NCBI GenBank assembly: GCA_017406005.1 | Contig: JAFQZI010000026.1 | Span: 1-64,000, forward strand | DNA from: Oscillospiraceae bacterium | Lineage (GTDB): Bacteria > Bacillota > Clostridia > Oscillospirales > Oscillospiraceae | Reading direction: 5' to 3' | DNA: 64,000 nt | Shown: positions 49,197 to 58,008 of the stretch, in pieces | Layout of the letters: every line of letters begins with the position of its first letter | How positions within the stretch are numbered: position 1 is the first letter of the stretch | Notes under the pieces: generated by a model | Seen by the model: only the letters and a program-made list of their open reading frames with translations | Databases searched by the model: none | What the model was told of the DNA's origin: nothing | Made by a program: the position numbers and the translations under genes

Positions 49197-50588
49197 ATGA
49201 AAAAACAAAAAGTCGGTTTTACCGAGACTGCCCTGCGTGACGCAAGCCAGAGCCTGATTGCCACGAGGCTCAGCTACGACAAGATGGAGCCGATCCTCGA
49301 CACGATGGACAAAGCAGGTTTTTACTCCTGTGAAGTCTGGGGCGGCGCCACGTTTGACGTTTGTCTGCGCTTCCTGAATGAGGATCCCTGGGAGCGTCTC
49401 CGCAAGATTCGCGAGCACATGCCCAACACCAAGCTGCAGATGCTTCTGCGCGGCCAGAACATCCTCGGCTACAAGCACTATCCGGATGATATTGTCAGAC
49501 GTTTTGTTCGGGCATCCGTCCGCAACGGAATTGATATCATCCGTATTTTCGATGCCCTTAATGACGTTGAAAATCTCAAGGTCGCCATTGAAGAAACGGT
49601 GAAATCCGGCGCTATGGCTTCCGGCGCGATTTCCTACACCACAAGCCCTGTCCACACACTCGAGAACTATGTCAAGCTCGTCAACGAGATGGCTGCAATG
49701 GGTGTTTCTTCGGTCTGCATTAAAGATATGGCCGGTATCTGCACGCCTCAGAGCATGTATGATCTCGTTTCCGCTATCAAAGATGCACAGCCGGATCTGC
49801 CTCTCGTTATGCATACGCACTGCACCACAGGTATGGCTTACATGACCTATCTCAAGGGTATTGAAGCCGGTGCCGATGTGATCGATACCGCAATTTCCCC
49901 GTTCTCGGGCGGTACATCCCAGCCTGCCACTGAGACGATTTTCTGTGCTCTGCGTGAGATGGGATACCCGGTTGATCTCGATGAGAAGACGCTCTACAAG
50001 ATGGCTGACTATTTCAAGCCTATCCGCAATGACTATCTGAAAGACGGTACTCTCAACCCTATCTCTATGGGAACCGACACCCAGTGCCTCAACTATCAGA
50101 TCCCCGGTGGAATGCTTTCCAACCTGCTCAGTCAGTTGAAGATGATGAATGCGCTTGATCGTTTTGATGAAGCCCTGAAGGAGACCCCGCTTGTCCGTAA
50201 AGACCTCGGTTATCCTCCTCTCGTCACTCCGACCAGCCAGCTTGTCGGCACGCAGGCTGTACAGAATGTTCTCGCCGGTGAGCGTTACAAAAATGTCGGC
50301 GCGGAAATCAGAGCCTACTGCCGTGGAGAATACGGCAAAACGCCCGCTCCGATCGATCCCGACATCCGCAAGAAGATCCTTGGTGACGAGCAGCCGCTGA
50401 CCGTCCGCTATGCTGACACTCTCCCGACGGATGCTTTCGAAAAGGCTGAGAAGACCCTCGGTGATACTGCCAAGTGTGAAGAGGATGTCCTTAGCTACAT
50501 CGCCTTCCCGCAGGTTGCGGAGAACTTCTTTGAAAAGCGCCGTGAGCAGGAAGAGAAGAAGGTTAAATATTCCATCACGGAGGTATAA
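49197..50588 (+). CDS. oadA: Oxaloacetate decarboxylase alpha subunit (carboxyltransferase only)
   Basis: A 463-aa HMGL-like TIM-barrel carboxyltransferase plus PYC/OADA helical domain. FTETALRDASQSLIATR, LQMLLRGQNILGYKHYPDD, VCIKDMAGICTP (carboxylated lysine) and MHTHCTTG (metal histidines) are the hallmarks. It transfers the carboxyl group of oxaloacetate to biotin. Unlike classical OadA (about 590 aa) it ends before any biotinyl domain; the carrier is encoded two genes later. GGAGG precedes the ATG. First gene of oadA-oadG-bccP-oadB, possibly with pckA. It could alternatively serve as pyruvate carboxylase subunit B, but OadB next to it favours decarboxylation. Confidence 0.93.
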   Translation: MKKQKVGFTETALRDASQSLIATRLSYDKMEPILDTMDKAGFYSCEVWGGATFDVCLRFLNEDPWERLRKIREHMPNTKLQMLLRGQNILGYKHYPDDIVRRFVRASVRNGIDIIRIFDALNDVENLKVAIEETVKSGAMASGAISYTTSPVHTLENYVKLVNEMAAMGVSSVCIKDMAGICTPQSMYDLVSAIKDAQPDLPLVMHTHCTTGMAYMTYLKGIEAGADVIDTAISPFSGGTSQPATETIFCALREMGYPVDLDEKTLYKMADYFKPIRNDYLKDGTLNPISMGTDTQCLNYQIPGGMLSNLLSQLKMMNALDRFDEALKETPLVRKDLGYPPLVTPTSQLVGTQAVQNVLAGERYKNVGAEIRAYCRGEYGKTPAPIDPDIRKKILGDEQPLTVRYADTLPTDAFEKAEKTLGDTAKCEEDVLSYIAFPQVAENFFEKRREQEEKKVKYSITEV

Positions 50589-50591
50589 TTG

Positions 50592-50957
50592 ATGAAAGCA
50601 GACCTTGTAAACCTGGGGATAGGTCAGGCGGGCGCGATAGCCATACTGGGCTATCTGGTGGTGTTTCTCGGCCTCGTGCTTTTGATGCTGGTTGTGCTTG
50701 CCATGGCGAGCTACTTTATCAGCCAGGCAAAGAAGGCGGCAGCGGTCGAAGCCCCCGCACCTGAACCCGTTAAAGCAGCGGCACCTGCTGCTGAGCCTGA
50801 AAAGAAGGCTTCTCCCGCACCGGGCACAGCCGGTGAGTTCAAGCTTTACAATACTGATCCCAGAGATGCTGCAATGGTCATGGCGATCGTTGCGGACGCA
50901 ACCGGAATTCCGCTCAATCAGCTGCGCTTCAAGTCCATCAAGGAGGTAAAGGAATAA
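50592..50957 (+). CDS. oadG: OadG-like gamma subunit
   Basis: A 121-aa protein with one N-terminal helix (about residues 18-42), an Ala/Pro/Glu-rich linker and a small C-terminal domain (EFKLYNTDPRDAAMVMAIVAD) that is common in decarboxylase gamma/delta-like subunits of Clostridia. It anchors the carboxyltransferase to OadB. Start ATG 50592 lies 3 nt after the oadA stop, with GGAGG at the end of oadA. It overlaps the biotin carrier gene by 1 nt (TAATG). Sequence conservation of OadG is low, so the name rests on topology and position. Confidence 0.82.
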   Translation: MKADLVNLGIGQAGAIAILGYLVVFLGLVLLMLVVLAMASYFISQAKKAAAVEAPAPEPVKAAAPAAEPEKKASPAPGTAGEFKLYNTDPRDAAMVMAIVADATGIPLNQLRFKSIKEVKE

Positions 50958-51367
50958 TGAAGTACAAAGTGACACTCAACAAGAGAGTATATGAAGTAGA
51001 GGTCGAACAGGGCGAGGCAATGCTCGTGGACGAGTACGAAGCCGCAGCACCCGTTCCTGCAGCCGCACCTGTGGCCGCAGCACCTGTCGCAGCGGCACCC
51101 GCACCTGTTGCGGCAGCTCCTGCACCGGCAGCGGCTCCGTCCGCAGTGGCAGCGGGCGAAGTAGTCAAGTCCCCGATGCCCGGCAACATCCTGAAGATTC
51201 AGGTCACCCAGGGCCAGCAGGTCAAAGAGGGCGATGTGCTGATTATCCTTGAAGCGATGAAGATGGAGAATGAGATCGTTGCTCCGAAGACAGGTTCTGT
51301 TGCGCAGATTATCGTGACCAAGGGTCAGGTAGTGGAAACTGGTGCTCCTCTGGCGGTTATCGCATAA
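50957..51367 (+). CDS. Biotin carboxyl carrier protein of the decarboxylase
   Basis: A 136-aa protein in three parts: a short beta N-terminus (1-25), an Ala/Pro-rich flexible linker (about 29-67) and a biotinyl domain with EAMKMENE, where K102 receives biotin. The linker lets the biotin swing between the OadA and OadB active sites. It is separate here instead of being the C-terminus of OadA, as in methylmalonyl-CoA and glutaconyl-CoA decarboxylases. The linker DNA is a run of imperfect GC-rich Ala/Pro codon repeats, a likely site of slippage. Confidence 0.95.
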   Translation: MKYKVTLNKRVYEVEVEQGEAMLVDEYEAAAPVPAAAPVAAAPVAAAPAPVAAAPAPAAAPSAVAAGEVVKSPMPGNILKIQVTQGQQVKEGDVLIILEAMKMENEIVAPKTGSVAQIIVTKGQVVETGAPLAVIA

Positions 51368-51377
51368 GGAGGCACAG

Positions 51378-52601
51378 ATGAACGTATTAGATACCCTGAA
51401 AACGCTGGCACTGGAATCGGGGTTTGCCTCGTTCTTCATGACCGGCGGCTGGAAGAACTTTGTCATGATCGTGATAGCGTTTGTGCTGCTGTATCTTGGC
51501 ATCGTTAAAAAGTTTGAGCCGCTATTGCTGTGCGGCATTGCGTTCGGCTGCCTGCTGAGCAACCTGAGCTTCTTTGTTGTTCACATGGGCGGAGACAACG
51601 CCCTGTACCATCCGGAACTGTGGGAAGCGTTTCTGGACTCCTCTTCTCCCTACTACCACAGCTACGGCCACATTATGAGCCATGCCGGCTTGCTTGACTT
51701 CTTCTATATCGGCGTCAAGGCAGGCATTTACCCGTCCCTGATCTTCATGGGCGTCGGAGCGATGACGGACTTCGGCCCGCTGCTCTCCAACCCGAAGAGC
51801 CTGCTTCTCGGTGCAGCGGCCCAGCTCGGCGTATTCGTCGCATTCTTCGGTGCTGTTCTGCTCGGCTTCACTGGCCCGCAGGCAGCATCCATCGGCATCA
51901 TCGGCGGAGCGGACGGCCCTACGGCTATTTACCTTACTACAAAGCTGGCACCTGAACTTCTCGGGCCTATTGCCATTGCGGCGTATTCCTACATGGCCCT
52001 GATCCCGCTAATCCAGCCCCCGATCATGAAGGCCTTTACCACGGAAGAGATGAGAGTGGTCAAGATGGAGCAGACCCGCGAAGTGTCCAAAACCGAGAAA
52101 ATCGTCTTCCCGATCGTTGTGGCAACCTTCGTTATCCTTCTCCTCCCCAGTACCGCCCCTCTGATCGGCTGCCTGATGTTCGGCAACCTGGCCCGTGAGA
52201 CGGGCGTGACAGACCGCCTTTCCGACACGATGCAGAACGCCCTGATGAACATCGTCACCATTTTCCTTGCAACCTCCGTCGGTGCGACCATGGTCGGTGA
52301 CAACTTCCTGAAGCTCGACACGATCAAGATCATTGTCCTCGGTCTGATTGCATTCTCCATCTCCACGATCGGCGGCCTGCTCGGCGGTGTTGCAATGTAC
52401 TACGGCTCCGGCAAGAAGATCAACCCGCTGATCGGTTCCGCAGGTGTGTCCGCCGTTCCGATGGCAGCGCGTGTCTCCCAGGATGTGGGCCGCAGATACA
52501 ACAAGACGAACTTCCTGCTGATGCACGCCATGGGCCCGAATGTGGCAGGCGTCATCGGTTCTGCAATTGCGGCAGGCTTCCTCCTCTCCGTTTTCGGCTG
52601 A
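51378..52601 (+). CDS. oadB: Sodium-pumping decarboxylase beta subunit
   Basis: A 407-aa integral membrane protein with about nine helices. [29 protein letters not shown] (conserved aspartate in the sodium path), [18 protein letters not shown] and [15 protein letters not shown] are diagnostic. It decarboxylates carboxybiotin and uses the energy to export sodium ions. I chose ATG 51378, with AAGGAGG 8 nt upstream; an open stretch from 51342 overlaps the carrier gene. It is the last Oad subunit. A PEP carboxykinase gene follows 52 nt later with no terminator between. Confidence 0.95.
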   Translation: MNVLDTLKTLALESGFASFFMTGGWKNFVMIVIAFVLLYLGIVKKFEPLLLCGIAFGCLLSNLSFFVVHMGGDNALYHPELWEAFLDSSSPYYHSYGHIMSHAGLLDFFYIGVKAGIYPSLIFMGVGAMTDFGPLLSNPKSLLLGAAAQLGVFVAFFGAVLLGFTGPQAASIGIIGGADGPTAIYLTTKLAPELLGPIAIAAYSYMALIPLIQPPIMKAFTTEEMRVVKMEQTREVSKTEKIVFPIVVATFVILLLPSTAPLIGCLMFGNLARETGVTDRLSDTMQNALMNIVTIFLATSVGATMVGDNFLKLDTIKIIVLGLIAFSISTIGGLLGGVAMYYGSGKKINPLIGSAGVSAVPMAARVSQDVGRRYNKTNFLLMHAMGPNVAGVIGSAIAAGFLLSVFG

Positions 52602-52653
52602 TCCCTGTTATCTCTGTTTTGTTTAATCTTTTATGTAAGGAGTATATAAGAAT

Positions 52654-54258
52654 ATGGCAAATCTCGACCTGACCAAGTATGGCATTACCGGTACAAAAGA
52701 AATCTATTACAATACCTCTTATGAGCAGCTCTTCAAGGATGAAATGGATCCTTCTCTCACCGGCTATGATGTCGGCAAACTGACTGAGCTGGATGCCGTC
52801 AATGTCATGACCGGCATTTACACCGGCCGTTCTCCCAAGGACAAGTTCATCGTTATGGATGAGAACTCCAAGAACACCGTATGGTGGACGACCGAAGGCT
52901 ATAAGAACGACAACCATCCTGTATCCGAGGCAACCTGGGCAGCCTGCAAAGAGATTGCTCTCAAGCAGCTGAGCAACAAGAACCTCTATGTTGTTGATGC
53001 ATTCTGCGGCGCAAACAAAGATACGCGCATGTCCGTCCGCTTCATTATGGAAGTTGCATGGCAGGCACACTTTGTCCGCAACATGTTCATAAAACCGACA
53101 GAGGAAGAGCTGGCAGTATTTGAACCGAATTTCACGGTTTACTGCGCTTCCAAGGCAAAGGTTGAGAACTACAAGGAACTCGGCCTGAATTCTGAGACGG
53201 CAGTTCTTTTCAACATCACTTCCCGTGAACAGGTTATCCTGAACACCTGGTACGGCGGCGAGATGAAGAAGGGCATGTTCTCCATGATGAACTACTATCT
53301 CCCGCTTCAGGGCATCGCTTCCATGCACTGCTCCGCCAACACCGACATGAACGGTGAGCACACTGCAATCTTTTTCGGCTTGAGTGGAACGGGCAAAACC
53401 ACACTTTCCACCGACCCGAAGCGTCTTCTCATCGGCGATGACGAGCACGGCTGGGATGACAAAGGTGTCTTCAACTTCGAAGGCGGCTGCTATGCAAAGG
53501 TCATCAATCTGGATAAGGATTCTGAGCCCGACATCTACAACGCAATCAAGAGAAACGCTCTTCTTGAGAACGTGACTGTTGACGAGAACGGCAAGATCGA
53601 CTTTGCAGATAAGTCCGTCACCGAGAACACCCGTGTTTCATACCCGATTGACCACATTCAGAACATTGTCCGCCCGGTATCTGCAGCACCCGCTGCTGAA
53701 AATGTCATCTTCCTGTCTGCTGATGCATTCGGCGTTCTGCCTCCTGTCTCCATCCTGACACCGGATCAGACCAAATACTACTTCCTCTCCGGATTCACTG
53801 CAAAGCTCGCAGGCACTGAGCGCGGCATTACCGAGCCTACTCCGACTTTCTCCTCCTGCTTCGGCCAGGCTTTCCTCGAGTTGCATCCGACCAAATATGC
53901 AGAAGAGCTCGTAAAGAGAATGGAAAAGAGCGGTGCAAAGGCTTACCTCGTCAACACAGGCTGGAACGGAACGGGCAAGCGCATCTCTATCAAGGATACC
54001 CGCGGAATCATCGATGCTATCCTGGAAGGCGATATCAAGAATGCTCCGACCAAGACCATTCCTTACTTCAACTTTGAAGTTCCGACCGAGCTTAAAGGCG
54101 TCGACACCGGTATTCTCGATCCTCGTGACACCTATGCAGATCCCGCTGAGTGGGAAGCAAAGGCCAAGGATCTCGCCGGCAGATTCATCAAGAACTTTGT
54201 CAAGTACGAGACCAACGAAGCCGGCAAGGCTCTTGTTGCAGCAGGCCCGCAGCTTTAA
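52654..54258 (+). CDS. pckA: Phosphoenolpyruvate carboxykinase (ATP)
   Basis: A 534-aa enzyme of standard length. [15 protein letters not shown], the kinase-1a loop [13 protein letters not shown] (about residues 242-254), the metal-binding GDDEHGWDD and [10 protein letters not shown] are all intact. It interconverts oxaloacetate and phosphoenolpyruvate with ATP/ADP. In fermenters it often runs in the carboxylating direction to gain ATP. Placed directly after the oxaloacetate decarboxylase genes, it makes oxaloacetate a branch point: to pyruvate with sodium export, or to or from PEP. AAGGAG precedes the start, about 12 nt away. A strong terminator follows. Confidence 0.97.
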   Translation: MANLDLTKYGITGTKEIYYNTSYEQLFKDEMDPSLTGYDVGKLTELDAVNVMTGIYTGRSPKDKFIVMDENSKNTVWWTTEGYKNDNHPVSEATWAACKEIALKQLSNKNLYVVDAFCGANKDTRMSVRFIMEVAWQAHFVRNMFIKPTEEELAVFEPNFTVYCASKAKVENYKELGLNSETAVLFNITSREQVILNTWYGGEMKKGMFSMMNYYLPLQGIASMHCSANTDMNGEHTAIFFGLSGTGKTTLSTDPKRLLIGDDEHGWDDKGVFNFEGGCYAKVINLDKDSEPDIYNAIKRNALLENVTVDENGKIDFADKSVTENTRVSYPIDHIQNIVRPVSAAPAAENVIFLSADAFGVLPPVSILTPDQTKYYFLSGFTAKLAGTERGITEPTPTFSSCFGQAFLELHPTKYAEELVKRMEKSGAKAYLVNTGWNGTGKRISIKDTRGIIDAILEGDIKNAPTKTIPYFNFEVPTELKGVDTGILDPRDTYADPAEWEAKAKDLAGRFIKNFVKYETNEAGKALVAAGPQL

Positions 54259-54281
54259 TCAAGTCTTAAGACAAATAATCA

Positions 54282-54314
54282 GCCTCCCGGTTTTCTGCCG
54301 GGAGGCCATTTTTT
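54282..54314 (+). terminator. Terminator after pckA
   Basis: Arms GCCTCCCGG (54282-54290) and CCGGGAGGC (54298-54306), then CATTTTTT. Confidence 0.9.
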
Positions 54315-54324
54315 GTCCAGATGC

Positions 54325-54355
54325 AACAAAAAACCCTCTGCCGGAAGGCAGAGGG
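54325..54355 (-). terminator. Terminator of secG
   Basis: Minus-strand CCCTCTGCC and GGCAGAGGG arms around a TTCC tetraloop, followed by a T run. Confidence 0.88.
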
Positions 54356-54369
54356 GAAGGTTCAAAAAC

Positions 54370-54606
54370 TCAGATCAGATTCAGGATGAGAGTGAGGAGC
54401 ACAAAAGCAAGTGCAAACCACTTCGTCATCTTGGCAAGCTTTTCATCCCAGGATTTTGCTTTGCCCTTGGAGAAGAAGTTTTCAGCACCGCCGGCAACTG
54501 CACCGGAAAGGCCTGCGCTTTTGCCACTCTGCATCAGAACGATAACAGTAACGCAGAGACCGGAGAGAACCTGAAGAATTGTAAAGAAGATTTTGACACC
54601 AGACAT
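54370..54606 (-). CDS. secG: Preprotein translocase subunit SecG
   Basis: A 78-aa protein with two helices (about residues 4-22 and 55-76) joined by a Gly/Ala-rich loop, with VIVLMQSGKSAGLSGAV, the SecG signature, and FFSKGKAKSWDEKLAK. It is an accessory subunit of the SecYEG channel. I set the start at ATG 54606; the frame is open upstream to 54681 but through the promoter. The ribosome-binding site (AAAGGA) is about 14 nt away, rather distant. It is a single-gene unit. Many genomes have rnr and smpB after secG; here that end is a terminator. Confidence 0.93.
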   Translation of the reverse strand: MSGVKIFFTILQVLSGLCVTVIVLMQSGKSAGLSGAVAGGAENFFSKGKAKSWDEKLAKMTKWFALAFVLLTLILNLI

Positions 54607-54652
54607 CGTTATAGTACATTCCTTTCGAATAATCTTACAAACAAGCTTTGTT

Positions 54653-54681
54653 ACTATAACACAAGGCTCAGCAAGTTTCAA
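54653..54681 (-). promoter_or_regulatory. Promoter of secG
   Basis: Minus-strand TTGAAA (54681-54676), 17-nt spacer and TATAGT (54658-54653). Confidence 0.65.
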
Positions 54682-54719
54682 GTGTTTTTCATTATTTTGT
54701 GGAAAGTTCTTTTGCTTTC

Positions 54720-54748
54720 TTGCATGCTGTTGGCAGTTGTGTTATTAT
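54720..54748 (+). promoter_or_regulatory. Promoter placing the rRNA methyltransferase on a leaderless mRNA
   Basis: TTGCAT (54720-54725), 17-nt spacer and TATTAT (54743-54748). The expected start of transcription falls at 54755-54756, the A of the ATG start codon. Confidence 0.5.
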
Positions 54749-54755
54749 CTTCACT

Positions 54756-56117
54756 ATGGAAATGATCAAAAAGAACAAAGAATATATTGTGACGATTGAA
54801 GGCTATAATTCAGAAGGCTCCGGTGTGGCCAGAATCGATGGGAGAGCTGTCTTTATCCCCAACGCACTGAAAGGGGAAGTATGGCACATCAAGGTCCTGA
54901 AGGTGACGGCTGCGGCTGTTTACGGAAAAGGACTGGAGCTGCTGAAGCGTTCTCCGGAGCGGCGTGAGCCGCAATGCCCGTATTTTTCCAGATGCGGGGG
55001 CTGTTCAACCTGGCAGATGAGCTATGAAGAAGAGCTGTGCTTCAAGCTGACAAAAGTGAACGATGCGCTGAACCACATCGGCAGACAGACAGTGACGGCA
55101 AAAGAGATCATCGGCTGCGGGGATCCTCTCCGCTACCGGAATAAAGGAATCTTCAACATTGCTGAGATCGAAGGGCAGACCTGCTTCGGCTTTTTCCGGG
55201 AACGCACCCACGAGCTCGTACCGGTCGAGCACTGCCTGATCCAGATGCCGCTGGGGGAGAAGGTCTCCCGGGCCGTTTGCGATTTTATGAACCGGAACAG
55301 GATCCGCCCTTACCATGAGGAGGACGGGACCGGAACCGTGCGCTACATCTTCTGCCGTTCTGCAGTCTGCACGAAAGATGCCGTAGCTTGCATTATTTCT
55401 GCACGCGGGTTCGGAGCCTTTACACAGCCGCTGGTGGATGAGCTGCGGGATCTCTGCCCGGAACTGACGGGCATCTTACTATGCATCAACAAGGAAAAAG
55501 GGAACGCGGTTCTCAGCGGGGACTATTATACGCTTTTCGGAAATCCCGACCTGACGGACTACCTCGGCAGAAACGAATTCGTGATCTCCCCGCAGGCGTT
55601 TTATCAGGTCAATCCCAAGCAGGCGGAAAAACTTTACGTGAAGGCTGTGGAATATGCCTGCCGCGGAGAGACGGATACGGTGCTGGAACTGTACTGCGGA
55701 GCGGGAACCATCAGCATGTTTCTCGCCGAGAAGTTCCGGGAAGTGACGGCTACGGAGATCATGCCGGAAGCAATTGAAAATGCAAAAGCCAATGCAGAGC
55801 GAAACGGCTTCACGAACATCAGCTTTCTCTGCGGAGATGCCGCACAGACTGCCGCGCATTACCGCGATGCCGCCCTGCAGCCAAACTGTATCGTGGTCGA
55901 TCCGCCGCGAAAGGGGATGGATGAGGAAGCTGTCAGCAATGTCGCCTCTATGGAACCGGACCGGATTGTCTATATCTCCTGCAATCCTGCAACCCTTGCA
56001 AGGGACATCCTTCGCTTCAACAGCCGCGGCTATCTGCTGGAAGAAGCCACCGTGGTCGACATGTTCCCAAAGACCTTCCACGTGGAGACGCTAGTTTTGC
56101 TTTCACGGAACACATAA
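54756..56117 (+). CDS. rlmD: 23S rRNA (uracil-5-)-methyltransferase, RumA/RlmD/RlmCD family
   Basis: A 453-aa TrmA-like enzyme. An N-terminal TRAM domain (YIVTIEGYNSEGSGVARIDG) is followed by the Fe-S cluster cysteines in QCPYFSRCGGC and further on, a Rossmann methyltransferase domain with VLELYCGAGTISMFLA, VVDPPRKGMD, and the catalytic cysteine in YISCNPATLARD. It forms 5-methyluridine in 23S rRNA; which position cannot be decided. Start ATG 54756 (or 54762) has no ribosome-binding site, and a promoter lies directly before it, so translation may be leaderless. A MATE-like gene follows 23 nt later. Confidence 0.9.
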   Translation: MEMIKKNKEYIVTIEGYNSEGSGVARIDGRAVFIPNALKGEVWHIKVLKVTAAAVYGKGLELLKRSPERREPQCPYFSRCGGCSTWQMSYEEELCFKLTKVNDALNHIGRQTVTAKEIIGCGDPLRYRNKGIFNIAEIEGQTCFGFFRERTHELVPVEHCLIQMPLGEKVSRAVCDFMNRNRIRPYHEEDGTGTVRYIFCRSAVCTKDAVACIISARGFGAFTQPLVDELRDLCPELTGILLCINKEKGNAVLSGDYYTLFGNPDLTDYLGRNEFVISPQAFYQVNPKQAEKLYVKAVEYACRGETDTVLELYCGAGTISMFLAEKFREVTATEIMPEAIENAKANAERNGFTNISFLCGDAAQTAAHYRDAALQPNCIVVDPPRKGMDEEAVSNVASMEPDRIVYISCNPATLARDILRFNSRGYLLEEATVVDMFPKTFHVETLVLLSRNT

Positions 56118-56140
56118 GGATACGGAATGAGAGGATTGAT

Positions 56141-57883
56141 TTGAAACAGTTTGATGCAATAAAGCAAGCTCCTCTTATGGTCAAAAAGTTCTATACCATG
56201 CTGCTGGGCGGAACGCTGACGATGGTGGTGGTTTCCGCTCTGCTGATGTCGGACTCTATCATCGCCGGTGCCTTTATCGGCTCGGATGCAGTGGCAGGGA
56301 TCACATTGGTGACGCCTTTATACGCATTGTCTGCCTTTTTTGGCTCGATTTTCTCGCTGGGGGTCCCGATCCTATACTCCACGGAGATGGGAAAATTCCG
56401 CAAGCATGAGGCCAACCGCTATTTCGGCATCGGGCTTTTGATGTCGATTCTGGTTGGCCTGGCTTTGTTTGCCCTGATATTTGCTTTCGGAGACCGTTAT
56501 CTGAGAAGCTATCATCCGCTCGAACCGGTGCTGGAACAGGCGAGAGGCTATCTGTTCTGGATGCGGTTTACGATTCTGCTCCTGCCCTTGGATATGCTGA
56601 TGGCAGAAATGGTCTATGATGACGGCGATGAAAGCATTTCCACCATCGCAAATGCCGTTCAGGGCGTCGGGAATATTACCACATCGCTGGTGCTCAGCCG
56701 ATTTATGGGGATACGGGGGATTGCGCTGGCCTCTTTCCTGTTTACCTTTGTCTCTATAGCAATCCTGTGCACGCACTTACTGAAAAAGAGCAATTCTCTG
56801 CGGCTGAATCTGTGCTTCTCTTTCCGTAAGCTGGTCAGTATCGTGCGTTTCAGCGTGATCGATGCCAGCAGCTATCTGTTTCTCAGCGTGGGAAGTGCCG
56901 GACTGAACTGGTTTGTCAGCATGTATTTCGGTGCAGAGTATCTGATCCTGGTCTCCGTCATTGCATTCTGCCGGGAATCCCAGCTGGTCTTTGACGGCAT
57001 CGGAGAGGCGATGAGGCCCATCCTGAGCATTTATCTGGGAGAAGACTGCTTCCCCGGCGTGCGCAGCATTTACGGAGTGGCCAAGAGGGTCGCTGTGGAA
57101 GAAGGGATCCTTCTCCTGCTGCTGATGCAGCTGATTGCTCCTGCGGTTCCGATGCTCCTGGGCGTGAGCGACGCAGTGATGAGGGGATATGTGGTAGCGG
57201 GAGTGAGGATCATTTCTCTGGGATCTGTCTTTGTCAGCCTGCTGTATCTGTCTTCTTCCTACTATCTGCTTCTGGATAAAATCATGCTCGGCCTGATTGT
57301 CAGCGCGCTCCGGGATGTTCTGGCGGCAGCCCCCCTTTGTGTTGTGCTGGGCATTGCTTTCGGCGTTTACGGGTTTTTTGCCGGGTTTGCGGTTGCTCCT
57401 CTGGTGGCGGGCCTGATCTCTATGCTCCTGCTGCGCATCCGTTACAGCTCAGACGTGCCCCTGCTTCTGAAGCAGAGGGAGAGGGGGAAAGAGGCGCTGC
57501 TGTACAGCCTGATGGTGGAGCCGGAAAATATCATCGATACCCGGGATCAGATCGGCATCGCTCTCTCCGGGCGCGGTTTCGACAAAAAAACGGTCAACCG
57601 GGCAATGCTGCTGTTTGAAGAACTGTTCATGCTGATTCATGAGAAGAATCAGAAAGAACGGATCCTGGCCGAGTGCGCATTCCTGATAGAGAAGGACAAT
57701 ATCCGGATCATCACCCGGGATACCGGCATGCAGCTCGACCTTTCGGACTCTGACATGGCCATTTCCTCCCTGCGCAGCTATATCATCTCAAATGTTGCGG
57801 ACAGTGTCTGCTCCCGAAAGCAGCATCTGGTGACAATGAGCTTCAATCGGAATATGTTTGAGCTGCAGGGCAGCAGGAAGTAG
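56141..57883 (+). CDS. MATE-type transporter fused to an RsbW-like (GHKL) ATPase domain
   Basis: A 580-aa protein. Residues 1-435 contain about 12 helices in the MATE arrangement, starting with MLLGGTLTMVVVSALLMSDSIIAG and an IGSDAVAGITLVTPLYAL segment. After a basic linker, residues about 445-575 resemble a small histidine-kinase-like ATPase of the RsbW/SpoIIAB group: FEELFMLIHEKN (E493, an N-box like E-E-x-x-x-N) and RDTGMQLDL (D527, a G1-like box). The frame starts at TTG 56141, with GAGAGG a few nt before; an ATG at 56127 is out of frame and ends after five codons. The fusion suggests a transporter gated by, or signalling through, the ATPase part. Confidence 0.75.
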   Translation: MKQFDAIKQAPLMVKKFYTMLLGGTLTMVVVSALLMSDSIIAGAFIGSDAVAGITLVTPLYALSAFFGSIFSLGVPILYSTEMGKFRKHEANRYFGIGLLMSILVGLALFALIFAFGDRYLRSYHPLEPVLEQARGYLFWMRFTILLLPLDMLMAEMVYDDGDESISTIANAVQGVGNITTSLVLSRFMGIRGIALASFLFTFVSIAILCTHLLKKSNSLRLNLCFSFRKLVSIVRFSVIDASSYLFLSVGSAGLNWFVSMYFGAEYLILVSVIAFCRESQLVFDGIGEAMRPILSIYLGEDCFPGVRSIYGVAKRVAVEEGILLLLLMQLIAPAVPMLLGVSDAVMRGYVVAGVRIISLGSVFVSLLYLSSSYYLLLDKIMLGLIVSALRDVLAAAPLCVVLGIAFGVYGFFAGFAVAPLVAGLISMLLLRIRYSSDVPLLLKQRERGKEALLYSLMVEPENIIDTRDQIGIALSGRGFDKKTVNRAMLLFEELFMLIHEKNQKERILAECAFLIEKDNIRIITRDTGMQLDLSDSDMAISSLRSYIISNVADSVCSRKQHLVTMSFNRNMFELQGSRK

Positions 57884-57929
57884 GAGCAACTTCATCGAAA
57901 ATTTACGATTCCTTCATGTTTCGCTCATC

Positions 57930-57958
57930 TTCATCGGTTATACTGAGATTGTTATGAT
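57930..57958 (+). promoter_or_regulatory. Weak candidate promoter of the secreted-protein gene
   Basis: TTCATC (57930-57935), 17-nt spacer and TATGAT (57953-57958), about 50 nt before the start codon. A TATACT at 57939 is an alternative -10 box. Confidence 0.3.
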
Positions 57959-58008
57959 GCAGCAAAACAGGACATTTGAAAGTATTTTTATAAAAAAGGA
58001 GAATAGTT

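Noticed and set aside
49182-50975. Nearly 600-codon open frame antisense to oadA/oadG
   Set aside because: It is a by-product of codon bias in a highly expressed gene on the plus strand; the translation is rich in Cys, Arg and His and matches no family.
56127-56144. ATG at 56127 as the start of the MATE fusion
   Set aside because: It is in another frame and reaches a stop after five codons; the transporter frame begins at TTG 56141.
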